NCBI GenBank assembly: GCA_033065855.1
Contig: JAVXUO010000701.1
Coordinates: 186,001 to 250,000 of the forward strand
Reading direction: 5' to 3'
DNA from: Escallonia rubra
Taxonomy: Eukaryota; Streptophyta; Magnoliopsida; Escalloniales; Escalloniaceae
DNA length: 64,000 bases
In this document: positions 1-11,562 of the stretch, piece by piece
How positions within the stretch are numbered: the first letter of the stretch is position 1
Layout of the letters: the number at the start of each line of letters is the position of its first letter
The notes under the pieces: generated by a model
The model's database searches: none
Told to the model about the DNA's origin: nothing
What the model saw: the letters and a program-made list of their open reading frames with translations, nothing else
Program-made: the position numbers and the translations under genes

Positions 1-27
1 GTCGTCCAAATGAATTCTCAAGACCTC

Positions 28-94
28 TATTTATAGAGATTAAGATGATGACGTCATTAACCGACACGTGGTGCTCCCCAGGAATGACACGTCA
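28..94 (-). promoter_or_regulatory. LTR core promoter: TATA box with ACGT-type elements
   Basis: On the minus strand a TATAAATA box occupies 28-35. Upstream of it (higher coordinates) lie the palindrome TGACGTCA at 49-56, a G-box CACGTG at 65-70 and TGACACGTCA at 85-94, followed by a G14 run at 96-109. The second family F copy has the same layout: ACGT cores, then TATAAATA at 20539-20546. ACGT cores are known targets of plant bZIP factors; a role in driving the LTR is inferred. Confidence 0.6.
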
Positions 95-429
95 CGGGGG
101 GGGGGGGGGTGTCCACGGGTACCGGTGCTCCACGGACTATCGTATCGCATATTCAACCGGCCTGATCCTCACAGCGTCGCTCTGTCTATATGAAAAAACT
201 GGCTTCCACAGCTTCGGTGTGGCCAGAGAACCCCCTTGATGTAGCCTCCAATCCAAGCCCTTGCAGAGTCCCACATGCCTGGCAGAGGTGGGGAAGACCC
301 GATGCCCAACTGCCAGGCGAACTAGGCGCGATGCCCTCCGGAGACCTGCTCCTGTCTCGGAGTGACCCGGGGTCATAGTCCCTAGGGGTGCTAATGAAGC
401 CCCCAGTGCAGTCACGCAGACACCCTGGA

Positions 430-960
430 GGAGATAGTGTCCCAGAGGAGTCGCCTATTCTGCAGGCCGAGATAGCATCCCGGAGGAGCCGTCTACTTGG
501 CCGGCCAAGGTAACATCCCGGAGGAGCTGTCTACCTGGAAAAAGAGGAGTCTTCGTGCCGGAGCACTTAGAGCTCCCTGGCGGAGATAATGTCCCGGAAG
601 AATCACTTACCCCCGCGGGTGAGTCCTTGTGCTGGAGCACTCGGAGCGCGTCAAGGTAGCATCCCGGAGAAGCCGTCTACCTGGCGGAAGGGGAGTTGAA
701 AAGCTCCCTGGCGGAGATAGTGTCCCGGAGGAGTCGCCTATCCCCGCGGGTGAGTCCTTGCGCCGGAGCACTCGGAGCACGTCAAGGTAGCATCTCCGAG
801 GAGCCATCTACCCGACTGGCCGAGGTAGCATCTCGGAGGAGCCGTCTACCTGGCAGAAGATGAGTCTTCATGCCAGAGCACTTAGAGCTCCCTGGCAGAG
901 ATAGTGTCCCGGAGGAGTCGTCTATCCCCACAGGATGATGCGCACTCCGGAGAGTGGGTC
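430..960. repeat. GC-rich tandem repeat inside LTR U3
   Basis: Irregular direct repeats use the words CCCGGAGGAG, GTCTACCTGGC and GAGCTCCCTGGC. The phrase AGCTCCCTGG recurs at 571 and 702 (131-bp spacing) and again near 885. Units are shuffled and partly deleted, so the array is not regular. It is inside the minus-strand LTR and accounts for several short open frames that are not genes. Confidence 0.75.
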
Positions 961-1254
961 GAAGCATGTTCCACGACCAAGGCAAGGTGCACATGGTGTG
1001 GTGAACGAGTTTGGTGCCCGGGGGGCATGTAACATGATTGTGGCGCATGAGCACGATGAAGTGTGTATGGTACCGGGGGCACGGTAGTGTGATAGAGAGT
1101 CGAGGGGCACGACTATATCAGTGGCGCGGCGCATGGGCGCGGCGGACTGTTGGAGTGCGGTGCCCGGACGCGGGCGAAGGGGATCGCGGAGACGATGTCC
1201 GGGCGACGAGCGTCGCGAAGTTGGCGCGCAGGCTCGGGCGATATCCGGATGACG

Positions 1255-1500
1255 GGCGACGGGGGTCGCAGAGATGACGTCCGGGTGACGAGCGACTGGG
1301 TCGTGGAGTGACGTCAGGGCGACGGCGTCCCAGAGTGAGGTCCGGGCGACGGGGTCGCGGAGTGATGTATGGTCCCTTGAAGAGAAGCGAAAGTGTTAAG
1401 TATGGAGACCAAAGGTCAACCCTTAGGGGAAGGCCGAGGCCAACCCCAAGGGGAAGGCCGAGGCCGACCCCATGGGGAGGCCGAGGCCAACTTCCTTGGG
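1255..1500. repeat. Two short G-rich tandem arrays near the LTR start
   Basis: First come units of roughly 32-36 bp around GGGTCGCGGAGTGACGTC (1255-1365). Then come about three units of 26-27 bp around GGAAGGCCGAGGCCAAC (1415-1500). The second array matches in position and style the four-unit array at 16312-16410 of the other family F LTR. Confidence 0.65.
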
Positions 1501-1744
1501 CAAGTGCCATGGCCCGCCGACGGACGATGTGCGATGTGCGACGGTCGAAGCGTGATGAGGCGTCGTGCGAAAATGAGTTTCTTAGTGACGAAGTAACGTA
1601 ACGAAAGTGAGAAGTGCACGTGACTTTAGCGCGCATACTTTGACCGGTTGCGAGCGTTGAATATTGATTGCTGCTTGTGCGGACGTATCATGAAAATTGG
1701 GACCCCAGTGGGCCTTTAGGTGTGACCAGAATAGGTTGGGAACA

Positions 1745-3751
1745 AAGAGAAAACACATGACAGTAGGTGTGAGAGTTCCAAATGGTTGTGACGGTATTTT
1801 GGGTAATGTAGGTTTAAAAGTCAAGAAATGGGGAGCAAAAGGAAGCTACGTGAACAGTAACTTTGAGCTGTGAATATATTTTGGGTTTTGGACAGAAGCT
1901 GAAAGAAGAGATGATGGTGATGAACAGTGATGGGTTTATGTTGTAAAGTGTTACACTGTTCACGTGGCTGTTGTGTGTTCTACACTAGTTGGATAATTTT
2001 GAAAATTTACAGGAAGAATTGTAACGGAATATTAGAATTACTATTAAAATTTCATATTTTTCTGATATCGTATGTATGTTTAATATTTTCTGTAATTTCA
2101 GAATCGTAAAAATTCTTTTGGAGCTTTTAAACCCTGAAAATGTTCTGGGAAAAATTAGAGTAGTGTCGTTATGGTATAAATAAGACTCAGTTTGAATTTT
2201 ATGATTTTTGGAGTTTATGTTCTATGGTTTCCGTATCGCATTGGTTTTAGCAAAACAAAAAATTTAAAAATAGTTTTTGTGTCTTTTAATTTCTGATTTA
2301 AATTTCTATAATTTTTATACATATTTTAAAGATGTTACAAAAATTATGGGACTTTATTTTCAGCTAGAAGCAATTTTGACAATTTATGGGTTTTTTTATT
2401 ACATTTAAAGAAATTATTTTAATACGAAAATATTCAAAAATTCAGAAAATGCATATTTTGAATTTTAATAATGTTTTAAGATATAAAAGTGTTTTATTAT
2501 AATTTATTAGGAAATTTAAAATATTGTTACGCATTAAGGTGTGTACGAAATTTTTCGGTAGCTAGGTTGGCCGCATGCGAGACGCGCTTTGAGTTGAGCG
2601 ATTTTGGAGTTAGAAGTTGGCACGTGATGGGTAGTTGATATTAGGTTTATAGTATTATAGCATAGATTATGTTCTAACAAATAAATTGCCAATCTAGGTT
2701 TATTCAGAAAAAAATTGATCAAGGTTGGTAGCATCGCTTAGCTTGGACCATTTGATTTCTTGAATTCAAGTGTTTTATTATGACAGCTTTACAAACTTCA
2801 TTGAGCTTTATGATTGATATGAAAATATTTTCAATTGCCGTGAAACCCTGAGTTGAGCCTTATAGCGATCGTTTGAAACTCTTTATTCTCATCCTGTTTT
2901 ATTTAATTCAATCATTGTAAAAATATTTGAATTGTGTTAAATTCCTTGAATATTTTTCAAATGCATTTATTGCTTCTCAATGTTGACATGGGTTGGTAAA
3001 CCTTGGAGTTATAAGGATGGTCTGTATTGTTGGAGTTATAAGGATGGTCTGTTGGTTGGGTTAAACTAGTACCTAGATGGATTAGTCAGTGTACATATGC
3101 ATATGTAGAGCGTATCGAGTACTGCCCGGGTGACTTTGCTATAGTGTACTGCTCCTGTTCAATGTTTCATGTTCCTGTTTTATTATACATAAAGTGTTTT
3201 GAATAACTGTTACTTGAGGGATTGAGTTGATACTCATCCCTATGTTTATATTGATATGCTGTGGTTTTCTTTTAAAACCCTTTTGAAAATCATCATTTGA
3301 TTGTATATAGAAAATCATTTGAATCGCTTTGTTTCTCTTTTTTTAAAAGTTGTCATTGGTTTAAGTGTAAAATTGTCCGTATCGTTTTCTTATTTTTAAA
3401 TCATTGATCGACCTTACTGGGCTCTCGAAAGCTCACTCCCCTTTGACTTCCTTTCCGCAGGTGACATCCAGCATTAAGTTGCCGGATAAGGATTAGAGCC
3501 TAGCGAGTGAAAGATAAAAGGATTTAAATTTTAGTACTGCTCATTAGAACCCCTGCGTGGGTAACTTTTCTAGTTTATTATTCAGGTTTAAAATTTTAGT
3601 TTCCAGATATGATTGTACACTGAGAGAAAATACATTTCTTTATGGTTGAGCTACTCTGATAATAGTTATTTATTGGGCTATGCAAATATTATTGTCTTAG
3701 GGTGATCGATCGATCGAGTGTTAACGTTCCAGATTTTTCCAGGATGTTACA
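1745..3751 (+). mobile_element. Large Gypsy-type LTR, TGTAACA family, copy A (5' part missing)
   Basis: It ends with CCAGGATGTTACA at 3751, the same terminus as copies D and E and the reverse complement of the start of copy B. It is collinear with copy B from about 1880, and with copy D from about 2010. It carries the family landmark CTTACTGGGCTCTCGAAAGC near 3411 and the phrase AACCCCTGCGTGGG near 3547. A short duplication of GTTATAAGGATGGTCTG is at 3010-3050. The 5' part is absent, probably displaced by the family F LTR to its left. No gene is seen in it. Confidence 0.7.
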
Positions 3752-4203
3752 GAAGGAGCCAATCAAGTACCTTATGAACCTGAGGCTGTCTTTGATCCTA
3801 TCCAAAGGTTCGAGTGGCTTAGGAATTTGGAACAGAGGTTGATGCTTTTGAATTTTATAGCCTCAGCAAGGTGCTCTCCGAGAACCAATGCTTAATATTA
3901 AACTTTGTTCTTTGAAACTTTGAACCCGAAGCGAAGAGCATACTAAATCATCATGTCGCGTGGTCCCATAAGGATAAGGCTGGTTGTGCTGGCGTTAGAG
4001 CGGCTGGAACCATCCATATGGAGTGTCCACTGTTCTAGATTAAGTTCTAGAGGCTCATCAGAGTATTTAACCGATAAATCATTAAAGAATGTACACTCAA
4101 CGATGAAATCTGCTACAACTTAACCTTTAATAGATGGTCATGGTCGATCGGGAATGTCAAAAGCTCACCAAGCTCAACTGACCATGTGACCAATCATCTA
4201 GAG
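3752..4203. other. Unassigned decayed sequence
   Basis: This follows the end of LTR copy A. There is no primer-binding site directly after the LTR, so A looks like a solo or partial LTR rather than the start of a full element. Short in-frame stretches near 3760-3840 resemble old coding sequence, but I cannot assign them. Confidence 0.4.
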
Positions 4204-4510
4204 TGTAGATACCACATTTTTGTATGTTTTTTTTTTATTTTATAATTTATCACTTATTCATTCTTGGGTTTTATTTTGGTAAGGCTACTATTATAGGTCT
4301 AGGCCTATTAATAAATAATAAGCTTAATCGAAGTAATTAAGTCCGGTCTAAAGTATGTCCAGTCGAGTCCAATTAGCAGTCCATTCTAGTTGGCAGTCTA
4401 GTCTAGTTGGTTGGTCTAGCTAGGGTCCGGTTAATTGGTTTTACCCCAGGTCCACATAGGATATTATGGCTTGATTTGGAAAGGATTTGGTGTGCATTCC
4501 TGGCATCTAG
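4204..4510 (+). mobile_element. Partial Tat-like LTR start, tandem to the next LTR
   Basis: TGTAGATACCACATTTTTGT at 4204 is the same kind of start as TGTAGATACCTCATTTTTGT at 4511. Both segments run through similar AGTCCAGTC and CTAGTTGG words. The first is only 307 bp before the second begins, so it is a truncated LTR or a duplicated U3 piece. Confidence 0.55.
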
Positions 4511-6016
4511 TGTAGATACCTCATTTTTGTAGTCATATTTTAAATTTCTTTTATTTAGGTGTTACTGGGCTTTATTGATATTTAAATTTATTAATATTCT
4601 GAGTCTACGCCTAATAATATGTAATGAGCTTAACCTATTTAGTAATGTCCAATAAGTAGTCCAGTCCAGTCCAATTAGAGTCCAATCTAGTCAAAGTCTG
4701 GTCTAGTTGGTTAAACCGGTCCAAGTTGGTTAAATGAGTCCAATTCGTTAGGTTTAACCTAGTTTAGGGTAAAGAGATTTTGACTTGATTCATATTGTAT
4801 TTGTGAATGATTTCTGATTTGGAAATTGATTATTGGTGCATAAATTGACCTAGGAATTATTCCCGAAACCTGGTATATCGCTTCAGCTTAAGAGATTTTT
4901 ACCGAATTAATGACAATTAATGTCCCAAAATTCGAGAAAAAAATCTTAATTAATTAAGGGGTGAATTGACCTGACCGCTTAGTTTATTTTTCTCGATTTT
5001 GATTTAAATCAGATATTCTGCTCCGTTAGAGATATTTCACTTGAAAAGTCTTCTTTGCCTTTTCTGTCAGCCCTTAGATTTCTATAAACCGATTCCTTGG
5101 ACTACGGAATTAATGGTCTTCCTCACTAGAAATTTAGGGATCTTTCTCCAAGACAAAATTATGCCAAAAAACCTAGAGAGAGAAACCCTAGAATTCCCAA
5201 CTTCTCGCATCAAGCATACACTAGAACTTTGATTGATTATAACTTGCTTATATGGTGCCTAATTTATGTGATTTATAAAGCCCAAATTATGTAACTTTTT
5301 GATAGCTACAACTCTTCAGAAGAAATCAAATCATTTAAAGTCGTCTTCAAGCCCAAAATAGAGATTTTGTAATCGGGCAGATTACCTTTCTTGGTTTTCA
5401 ACGTCAAATACATTCTAAAATCAAGCAATTGGGTAATTCGGATCAAAGTATGATTCTCTATCATCCTATTGAGCATTTCTACTTCTGGATTAGGAAAGTC
5501 TAGATTGTTTTCCTTTCAGTGCGACCATATCGCGGTCGACAAATACAAAATGCCATAAAAGGATCTAGAATGTAAGTCTATTTCGACTTGAAGAGTCGTG
5601 TCTATCATAACTATCAAAGACCGAGATTTAGGTCACCTCTCATAGAGTCCAGCTAAAGTACGATGGTTTTAATCCTGACTTATCCGGTCGAGTGTGTAGG
5701 CTATTTGACCCATATTATCGAATTCAAATCAAATCAAATTTAGTTTAAGGTTCTTTTTTATTATTTATTTTGCGATAAAAATCACATAAAAAACAATTTA
5801 GGGACCAGGGTACAGCGGATGCCTAACACCATTTGACTGTATAACTTAGTCCCCAAATCCGAATCTCATAGTTTTGTAGATTAGAAGCTTAAATTGGAAA
5901 TTCAAAGCCAAACTAGGTTTTGTTGTTTATCGTTGTTAGTTATTAAATTAACCCTAAAAAAAGATAGCGACTCGAGTTAGACCTTCCTGATCTAAATTTT
6001 TCGAGCGGTTTGCTAT
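4511..6016 (+). mobile_element. Tat/Ogre-like Gypsy LTR
   Basis: It starts TGTAGATACCTCATTTTTGT and ends near GGTTTGCTATA at 6016, followed by GTGGCAATTCGGCTG, a plausible primer-binding region. The 3' part has the phrase GCCTAACACC and ACTTAGTCCCCAAAT, which recurs at 57210-57240 and inverted near 49990. The minus-strand LTR at 49813-51129 shares the start, the AGTCCAGTCCAAT words and the GGTTTGCTATA end. A decayed Gypsy gag lies downstream, which fits a 5' LTR. Confidence 0.6.
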
Positions 6017-7249
6017 AGTGGCAATTCGGCTGTGGACTAAATAAGAGGATTAGACTCTAGTAAAATTATTTTTTGAGTTTCATATGTTTTTTCATCCCTC
6101 CATAAGTCTTCAAAATTAATATGTATTTATGTGTGTATTTGCATTAACATGTTTGTCCTTTTTTATATGACTTGAACACGCGCATGTTTACCCCAGCCCT
6201 TGAAACCCTCAAGCTTCATAGTTGAGAGACGACCTTGACTGTACCCTCATCTCCATGGCTTAGTACCGAGACCTCTTGGTATCTTGGTATATTAGATGAC
6301 TTGTGTACACGTACCAATTATCACTAATTATTAACTACATGAGTTATGGGTGAAAGATATATCGTATAAGTCAAGCTGAGAGAGTGACTTTACACCCGAA
6401 GTCGGACAAAACACATATCTTGACCATTTGTGGTCTGCCCTTTAATGGGAACACCTGCCAGCAATATGGCATATCAGATGGGAAGCATGCCGATATTCTA
6501 TAAACTTGTCGATATTCTCAGTAAAAGGGTAGGTTGGGCAAAAAAGGTGTCTCAGATCAACTAGACAGTTGATCAGCAGAGACTATTTGTGCAAAGCTAA
6601 ACCGTCTGGTTGAGCTTTGCACAACTAGACTATTTGTGCAAAGCTAAAAGTCTGTCACTTGGTCCACAGGGAGGTAAACCCAATTAGGGTATACCGTGTG
6701 GTTCTCTCGTGACCTTCCTGAATCCCCCTAAAAAGATGAGGTTTTGACCAACCGACTGGTAAACCCCAGTTTACTAGATGGTTCAATAGTATAACCATTT
6801 TTGCATATATAAATTAACCCAAAAGTTCCAAAAAAATGAGGTTTTGACCACCAGCCGGTAACCCCTTTCCCAGATGGTTCATTAGAACCCATGTTTCATT
6901 TTTTTTGCTAGGCTCAACCGGCTGGTAAACCCTTACTGGTCAGTTCATCAGAACCCATTATTTTGTAGGGCTCCATAGGCTGGTAAACCCTTACTGGCTG
7001 GTTTATCAGAACATATGTCTTTCATAAGGTAGAAACCAACCAATTTAATGTGTTTTTTCATGATGTTGGGGTGTGCTTATTTGCATCCTCCGATTTTTTG
7101 CTCTTGGTTTCTTCGTCTAGTCATCTTTTTATTTCCCGTTTCCATAGGGTGATAATAAAAAAATTCAATAGAAAATAGTGTGCATATGTAAGTCTCCCAA
7201 CTATGTAGTCCTAGTTTCTTTGTTGGTCATATTTTCTTTCTCTTTAAGT
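6017..7249 (+). other. Gypsy leader region with degenerate repeats
   Basis: This non-coding leader lies between the LTR and gag. From about 6735 to 7020 a degenerate unit recurs about four times around GGCTGGTAAACCC and GGTTCATCAGAACCCAT. No intact gene is seen. Confidence 0.5.
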
Positions 7250-8497
7250 CGTGGGAAAAAAGAATCTAGTTTCCAATGGTCAAGGATACCATCAACTCAA
7301 TGATCTCGTCCGAATCCTTGGTGACCTACAAGAATTTTCAAGCCACTTCACTGCTCTAGTAGCTCAGCATGCCAAGACCGCCTCGTATGAATCTGATGAC
7401 GAAGGAAAGACTATCGCCCCGGAATGGAAGGAAAAATTGGCTACGCTTGAGTCGTAAAGTGCTAGGATGAGAAAGCTAATGATCCAATGGACCTCAGTAC
7501 CCTTATTGTGGGCCCAAAAGATAGACTATCTTCGAAGTTTAAGATGCTTGATATGGATAAATTCAACAGGATGACAGATCCACGAGTCCATGTGAAGATG
7601 TATATGCGTTCATTAACTCCTCACGGAATTAACCAGAATCAATTGATTCAGCTTTTTCATTGGACCTTGACCAGAGCCTCTGTCGATGGTTCCTCTCCTT
7701 TGACAATTCAAGAATGCAAACATGGGAAGACGTTCGAGAGTTTATCAATCAATACTAATACAATGCTGATTTAGATATCACTCGAAGAGACTTGGAAACT
7801 GCCAGATATGAACCTAAAGAGTTAGCCCCAACCTTTATAATGTGATGGAGGAATAACCCTGCTCAGATGGTTAATCACCTATCAGAAGAGGAACATTTAA
7901 TATAGTAAGGAACAACTTACTACTAGTGCATAATGAGTATATTTTTGGGCACTATCACATTCCTTCAAAGCACTAATGGGATCCCTAATACAAATTGAAG
8001 ATGCTCCTCAATGCGGAAAACATACCCCGAGAAACTAAGCCCAGAGGATTCTGAGCCACTATGGGGAATGCACATGCTCGGTTAAAGCCAACCAGTGTAA
8101 ATAGTGTGAGATCTCAATAGGTGGTGCCATGGGAAGCCATTTTCGAGCCATGATGATGATTCACCCGTTTAAACGCACGAATGCCTACTATACTCTTACC
8201 ATAAACCAAAGGCATGAAGATTGTTGAAGACATAACGTAGGGTTTGTTAGTCTTGTTGGGAAAGGTTGCTTGACAAAAGTCTTTGAGCAGTTGCTACAAA
8301 GAGGTCTGATTGCAAAGTTGTCACTTACTCCTACGTCGGCTTTATTATCTGAAGGATACAATGCCCAGGCCCACTGTGCTTATCATCAAAGAGTCGGTCG
8401 TCACACAGAAAAATGCATTGCCCTCTGTCATATCATCCAAAATGTAATTGACAAAGGTGAGGTAAACCTTTCTATCAAAATCATTTTCAACTCTTAG
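7250..8497 (+). pseudogene. Decayed Ty3/Gypsy (Tat-like) gag
   Basis: Gag would form the particle that packages the element RNA. Three frame-shifted pieces show it. An N-terminal stretch is open at 7251-7457. The core at 7487-7774 contains KFKMLDMDKFNRMTDPRVH and HGINQNQLIQLFHW, typical of Tat/Ogre-type gag. After a frameshift, the next segment (about 7727-7915, around TWEDVREFINQY) is read with in-frame stops. The C-terminal piece at 8270-8497 has FEQLLQRGLIAKLS and CAYHQRVGRHTEKC, like the zinc-finger end of this gag type. Stops and frameshifts rule out function. No protease, reverse transcriptase or integrase follows, so the copy was either gag-only or lost pol. Confidence 0.75.
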
Positions 8498-9752
8498 AAG
8501 TTTTCCTTGGGGTTTGAGTCACATAGATGTTATGTCACGTGTCTGTCGTAACAAGTTGAGAGCAAACATAAACTTTCCAGCAAGAGATAATTGCTCAGTT
8601 TGATTTTCAAATGAACCAATCACTTCAAGAAATTATACAAGAGATGGTTTTTGAGTTTAAGCCTAGTGGTCTATCTCGTTACACTGTTTTTATGCACTTA
8701 AGGGTGATAATTACTGCCCTTTCAAGCTTAAAAAAATAAAATTTGGTTTCTTTAAAATTACATGTCAGAAGCCTAACATAAGAATTCGTGTTGAAAGCTA
8801 AGTATCTGAGTGAGAATTTAAGAAACTATCGATAAAAGCCTTCATTTCTTCATTCACTAGAAGCAATCACAATTCTCAAAGATAATAAGGTGTCATATTG
8901 ATGTCAAGACTTTCTTTTTAGTCTGAGCTCAATCATTTACTCTCTCCTAACATGGACCATTCAGCTTGAAAGAAGAAGAAGAAGAAAAGTCCGCTAAACT
9001 GAAATCACTAAAAAGAGCGGTCAAGGCAAAAGTTAGGGCACCAAAACAAATTTGAAAAAGGAAATCTCGAAAAAATGGAGGTTTGATGGGTCTTCCTTAA
9101 AATGAGCATCCCCAATGATTGGAGGCCATCGTTTGGACACCGGATATCATCTTGATTATCCTATACTAATTTTTTTTTTCACATTCTAGCCCATTGCGCC
9201 TAAATGTTTTAGCATTTCTTTTCGAAAGCCTATATTGCTTAACCTTGGGCCGGATAGTCTGCTTGTGTGTGCCTATATCCTAAGTATTATTTCAAAGCCA
9301 ACTCAGCATGGAAAGGGTTCTATCTCATAATAACCAAAGTGTTGATGATAGATGGTGATTAAAATCGTAATGATCATTTGTTCATTCTTGAAAAAAGGAA
9401 AAAGTATTGAAAAGAAAGAAAGAAAGAAAGAGAAACCATTAGGGTTGAAGAATGATTGTCAAAATTTACTGCATAATGTTGCCATGGATTGAGTTCGAAG
9501 AATAGATATTGAGCAGATTTGGCTTGAACTACATCTGAACCAATTCCCTCAACGGGGATATGTAGGCAGCTTAGTCACCTTCGAGGCTCGATCTCCGTGA
9601 ACACACACTAGGGGCTTTGGTTTGATATTTGGGTTTTTGAATCTTATTCTCATTCATTTGTTAGCCCACCCCCTGGACTACATTGTGTTCTATATATAGA
9701 GCCCTCCTTGAGGTTATGCTTGTTTAAGAGAGACAAATGCTCTTTTATATTT
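8498..9752 (+). other. Decayed Gypsy sequence after gag
   Basis: There is no open frame of note. At about 9550-9610 is a block around GGATATGTAGGCAGCTTAG. A similar phrase (TATATAGGCAACCTTCG) occurs near 14724, and GATACGTAGGC lies inverted in the LTR near 50150. A short GAAA-rich run is near 9410. The Mutator-like element begins directly after this stretch. Confidence 0.4.
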
Positions 9753-10087
9753 GGGTTAATTACAAAATTGTCCCCTGAGATTTATACGCATTTGTACTTT
9801 GCTCCCCGTGTTTACAATTTTTGCAATAGTGTCTCCTGATGTTGACAAAACCAATGCAAACAGCTCCAAAACCGAACGGCAGTTCAAATTCGACCGTTAA
9901 GACCGCATGTGCACAGCACACGCGGTTTTGGCATGGGTAGATCGGTCATTTCTGATCCCAATGTCCCAACATAAAAAACACAGCAGAACTTACCTCTCCC
10001 CCACCCAGTTCATCAGATCTTCAAACGCCACACCCACACACGTAAAGGCCCATAGTACGCACACAGTGCACACAACAGTGCGTGTAA

Positions 10088-10400
10088 ATGAGGTGCAAGA
10101 AGCACCACGCCACTGATCTCAGCAGCAGCGTTGGCGTCTGTGCCTCCTGCCTCCGCAAATGTCTCTTCTGCCTCATCGCTGCCCAGGCCACCCAGTCCCA
10201 AGCCCTCGACGACCGCCGTAAATCCAGCACCACCACTAATCCCCCTACCGCCACACCACCACAACCACCAGCCCCTCGTCTTTCCCCGCTCCACTTCCCC
10301 TTACATCACTCGTCGCAAACCCACCACCATGAGATAAGCAGTTCCATTCTTTCACCTTCTCCAGGATTTGACCCTTCACTTTCCACCGAGCTAAGGTAAT
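10088..10400 (+). pseudogene. Captured fragment of a plant Cys-motif protein gene
   Basis: From an ATG at 10088 the frame reads MRCKKHHATDLSSSVGVCAS, with a CASCLRKCLF motif following. This is the N-terminus of a plant-specific protein family that I recognise only by pattern and whose function I do not know. A further family-like block, FPRSTSPYITRRK, occurs in another frame (10131-10337), so at least one frameshift separates them. The segment is markedly GC-rich compared with its surroundings and ends near a stop at 10399. Its place inside a Mutator-like element points to capture from a host gene. It is probably not translated as a useful protein. Confidence 0.6.
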
Positions 10401-10617
10401 CCCTGAAGCCCCTCTGCTTGTAGTGGCAGTTGCCAGCGAGTAAGACAGTGAAAGCTATGGCTAGGGATTTTCTTTTGATAAGGAGAGGAATCATTTTGGA
10501 CCGCAATGCAAGTACTAGAACTCTTGAACTAGAGATCTATCAGCAGCGGCATTCTCTCTTGATCAAAGAATTCGAAATAAAAAAGAAAAAGTAATGGAAT
10601 TCTTTCATAGAGCGGCA

Positions 10618-11526
10618 GGGGTGAGCACGGTTCGGTTTGGGGGTCAAACCGCAAACCGAACCAATGAACCTCGGTTCACAAATTCTTAAACCAAACCGAA
10701 CCAAGACACCTCGGTTTGAACGGTTCAAATGGTTCAAATTAAACGGTTCGGATCGGTTTGAGCGTAGTTTAAACATTATTATGTTGTCAAGAAAAAAAAC
10801 AATAACCAATAACAACTTTTCTTAAGATTAATTTATAACTTTTTTTCGGCTACCGTATTTCTTGGGTGCTCATGGTTTATGGGAATACTTGCTCTCTTTT
10901 CTACATTATTTGGGCTTTCAACATGATTACTACTGGAATAACATAACACCAATTTCGGAACTTATTTCTTAACAGTTGAGTAGGAAACTAGACCAAGAGG
11001 GTGTGCATCACAATGGTAGTAAAAAATACAGATAATTTCCTAAGTATTAATATCTAACAAATCTGCACTTCTCTAAAGTTTTTATTATTTGATTTTTCTT
11101 TAAGTAGGCATGGCTCGTATTTTATCACTCTCGACTCTACTGTAATACTGGATATAACTAGCCTATTGGCTCCATATTTACATTACAAGAGCCACAGTGT
11201 AAATGATGCAATATATAGTGAGTAATGGCTTTGAAAGGGTAGAATTAGAAGAGAAGGCTAATTTAGGGTGAGCATGTTTTATTCTATCCTGGTTATTAGC
11301 TAATAAGGGTAAGGTATATATATATATATTTTATAATAATGTAAACCTCGGTTCGTTCGGTTTAGTGCCGGTTTGGAAATCCTAAACCGTGAACCGAACC
11401 AAATCGGCCTCGGTTTGGAAATCTCAAACCAAACCATTGAAGCTCATCAACGGTTTGGATTCGATCGGTTCAGTTCCAACGGTTTGAACGGTTCAGATCG
11501 GTTTTATCGGTTTGTTGCTCACCCCT
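10618..11526. mobile_element. Non-autonomous hAT-like element nested in the Pack-MULE
   Basis: The ends are GGGGTGAGCA and TGCTCACCCC. The flanks GAGCGGCA (10610-10617) and AAGCGGCA (11527-11534) match at 7 of 8 positions, fitting the 8-bp duplication of hAT elements. Both subterminal regions are packed with CGGTTTGAACGGTTC and CCGAACCAA words in both orientations, a usual layout for hAT transposase binding sites. The middle is AT-rich without coding sequence, so the element is non-autonomous. Confidence 0.75.
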
Positions 11527-11562
11527 AAGCGGCATAACAATAAAATCCACAGAAATTCCACG

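Larger units (their letters stand above)
1..1744 (-). mobile_element. LTR of a GC-rich retrotransposon (family F), cut by the window start
   Basis: Read on the minus strand, the LTR begins with TGTTCCCAACCTATT at 1744. It follows the same order as the plus-strand copy at 16152: the same start, short G-rich repeats, a shared block around 300-380 (same words as 20185-20255), ACGT-rich boxes and a TATA box just before the window edge. The R/U5 part lies outside the window. The right flank from 1745 is part of LTR copy A, so this element seems to have inserted into A. No coding region is visible in it; open frames here follow the GC-rich repeats. The match to the second copy is by eye, but it covers several separate landmarks in the same order. 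Confidence 0.72.

Noticed and set aside
1118..1636. 172-codon Arg/Pro-rich minus-strand frame in the first LTR
   Set aside because: It follows GC-rich tandem repeats inside an LTR U3 and shows no domain.
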